Below the pieces are notes generated by a model. The model searched no databases, was not told the origin of the DNA, and worked only from the letters and a program-made list of their open reading frames with translations. Position numbers and translations under genes: made by a program. Shown piece after piece: positions 42,723-45,347 of a stretch of DNA of 45,347 bases. Origin of the DNA: Methanobacteriota archaeon (GTDB lineage Archaea; Thermoplasmatota; Poseidoniia; Poseidoniales; Poseidoniaceae); the NCBI GenBank assembly GCA_002726495.1, contig PBTH01000021.1, forward strand, positions 1-45,347. Reading direction: 5' to 3'. Positions within the stretch are counted from its first letter, which is position 1. Each line of letters opens with the position of its first letter.

Positions 42723-45347
<2,625 letters not shown>

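Overview
The window is a dense, IS-free chromosomal segment of an archaeon. Markers that are archaeal by family are the A-type ATP synthase B and D subunits, aIF2-gamma, ribosomal protein S6e, Orc1/Cdc6, Dph2, a DUF357 protein and an archaeal-type HGPRT. They are mixed with genes of bacterial flavour: gyrB/gyrA, class II HMG-CoA reductase, a class II CCA-adding enzyme, L-aspartate oxidase and a GcvH-like protein. There are also large secreted peptidase and PKD-domain proteins. This mix, together with TATA boxes often sitting about 26 nt from start codons, fits marine Thermoplasmatota (Candidatus Poseidoniia, Marine Group II/III). That placement is an inference from gene content; no rRNA is present in the window.

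Layout. 1-2.0 kb: end of the A-type ATP synthase operon (atpB, atpD). 2.1-4.7 kb: a membrane protein that looks like a site-2 protease (M50) that has lost its catalytic residues, with a long exported C-terminus. 4.7-8.1 kb: ketopantoate reductase, L-aspartate oxidase and a small membrane zinc-ribbon protein. 8.2-13.9 kb: smc-scpA-scpB condensin operon. 13.95-15.25 kb: class II HMG-CoA reductase (mevalonate pathway). 15.3-18.7 kb: a cluster of helically spaced ATTAACGC octamers, followed by a translationally coupled three-gene operon (AAA ATPase with C-terminal HTH, beta-propeller-like protein, DUF357 protein). 18.7-24.5 kb, reverse strand: PIN protein, aIF2-gamma, S6e, Orc1/Cdc6, Dph2, HGPRT and a GcvH-like protein. 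24.6-28.75 kb: acyl-CoA dehydrogenase, EF-hand protein, CCA-adding enzyme, ParB-fold (SerK-like) protein. 28.7-35.3 kb: M61 peptidase, HEAT-repeat protein, membrane proteins, and thymidylate kinase with a long extra domain. 35.4-41.9 kb: a secreted M28 aminopeptidase divergent from a 1404-residue surface metalloprotease-like PKD protein, then another membrane-anchored exported protein. 41.9-45.3 kb: type I 3-dehydroquinate dehydratase, a roughly 330 bp non-coding region, gyrB and the 5' part of gyrA.

How the genes fit together. A large share serves chromosome maintenance: SMC-ScpAB, Orc1/Cdc6, gyrase, thymidylate kinase and, by inference, the AAA-HTH operon. A second theme is a protein-degrading, surface-exposed lifestyle (M28, M61 and PKD/HExxH proteins). 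The candidate for an undescribed system is the AAA-HTH / propeller / DUF357 operon with its phased octamer array, next to the condensin operon. I saw no tRNA, rRNA, CRISPR array, transposase or integrase. Genes are tightly packed: several convergent pairs overlap by 19-26 bp or abut exactly.
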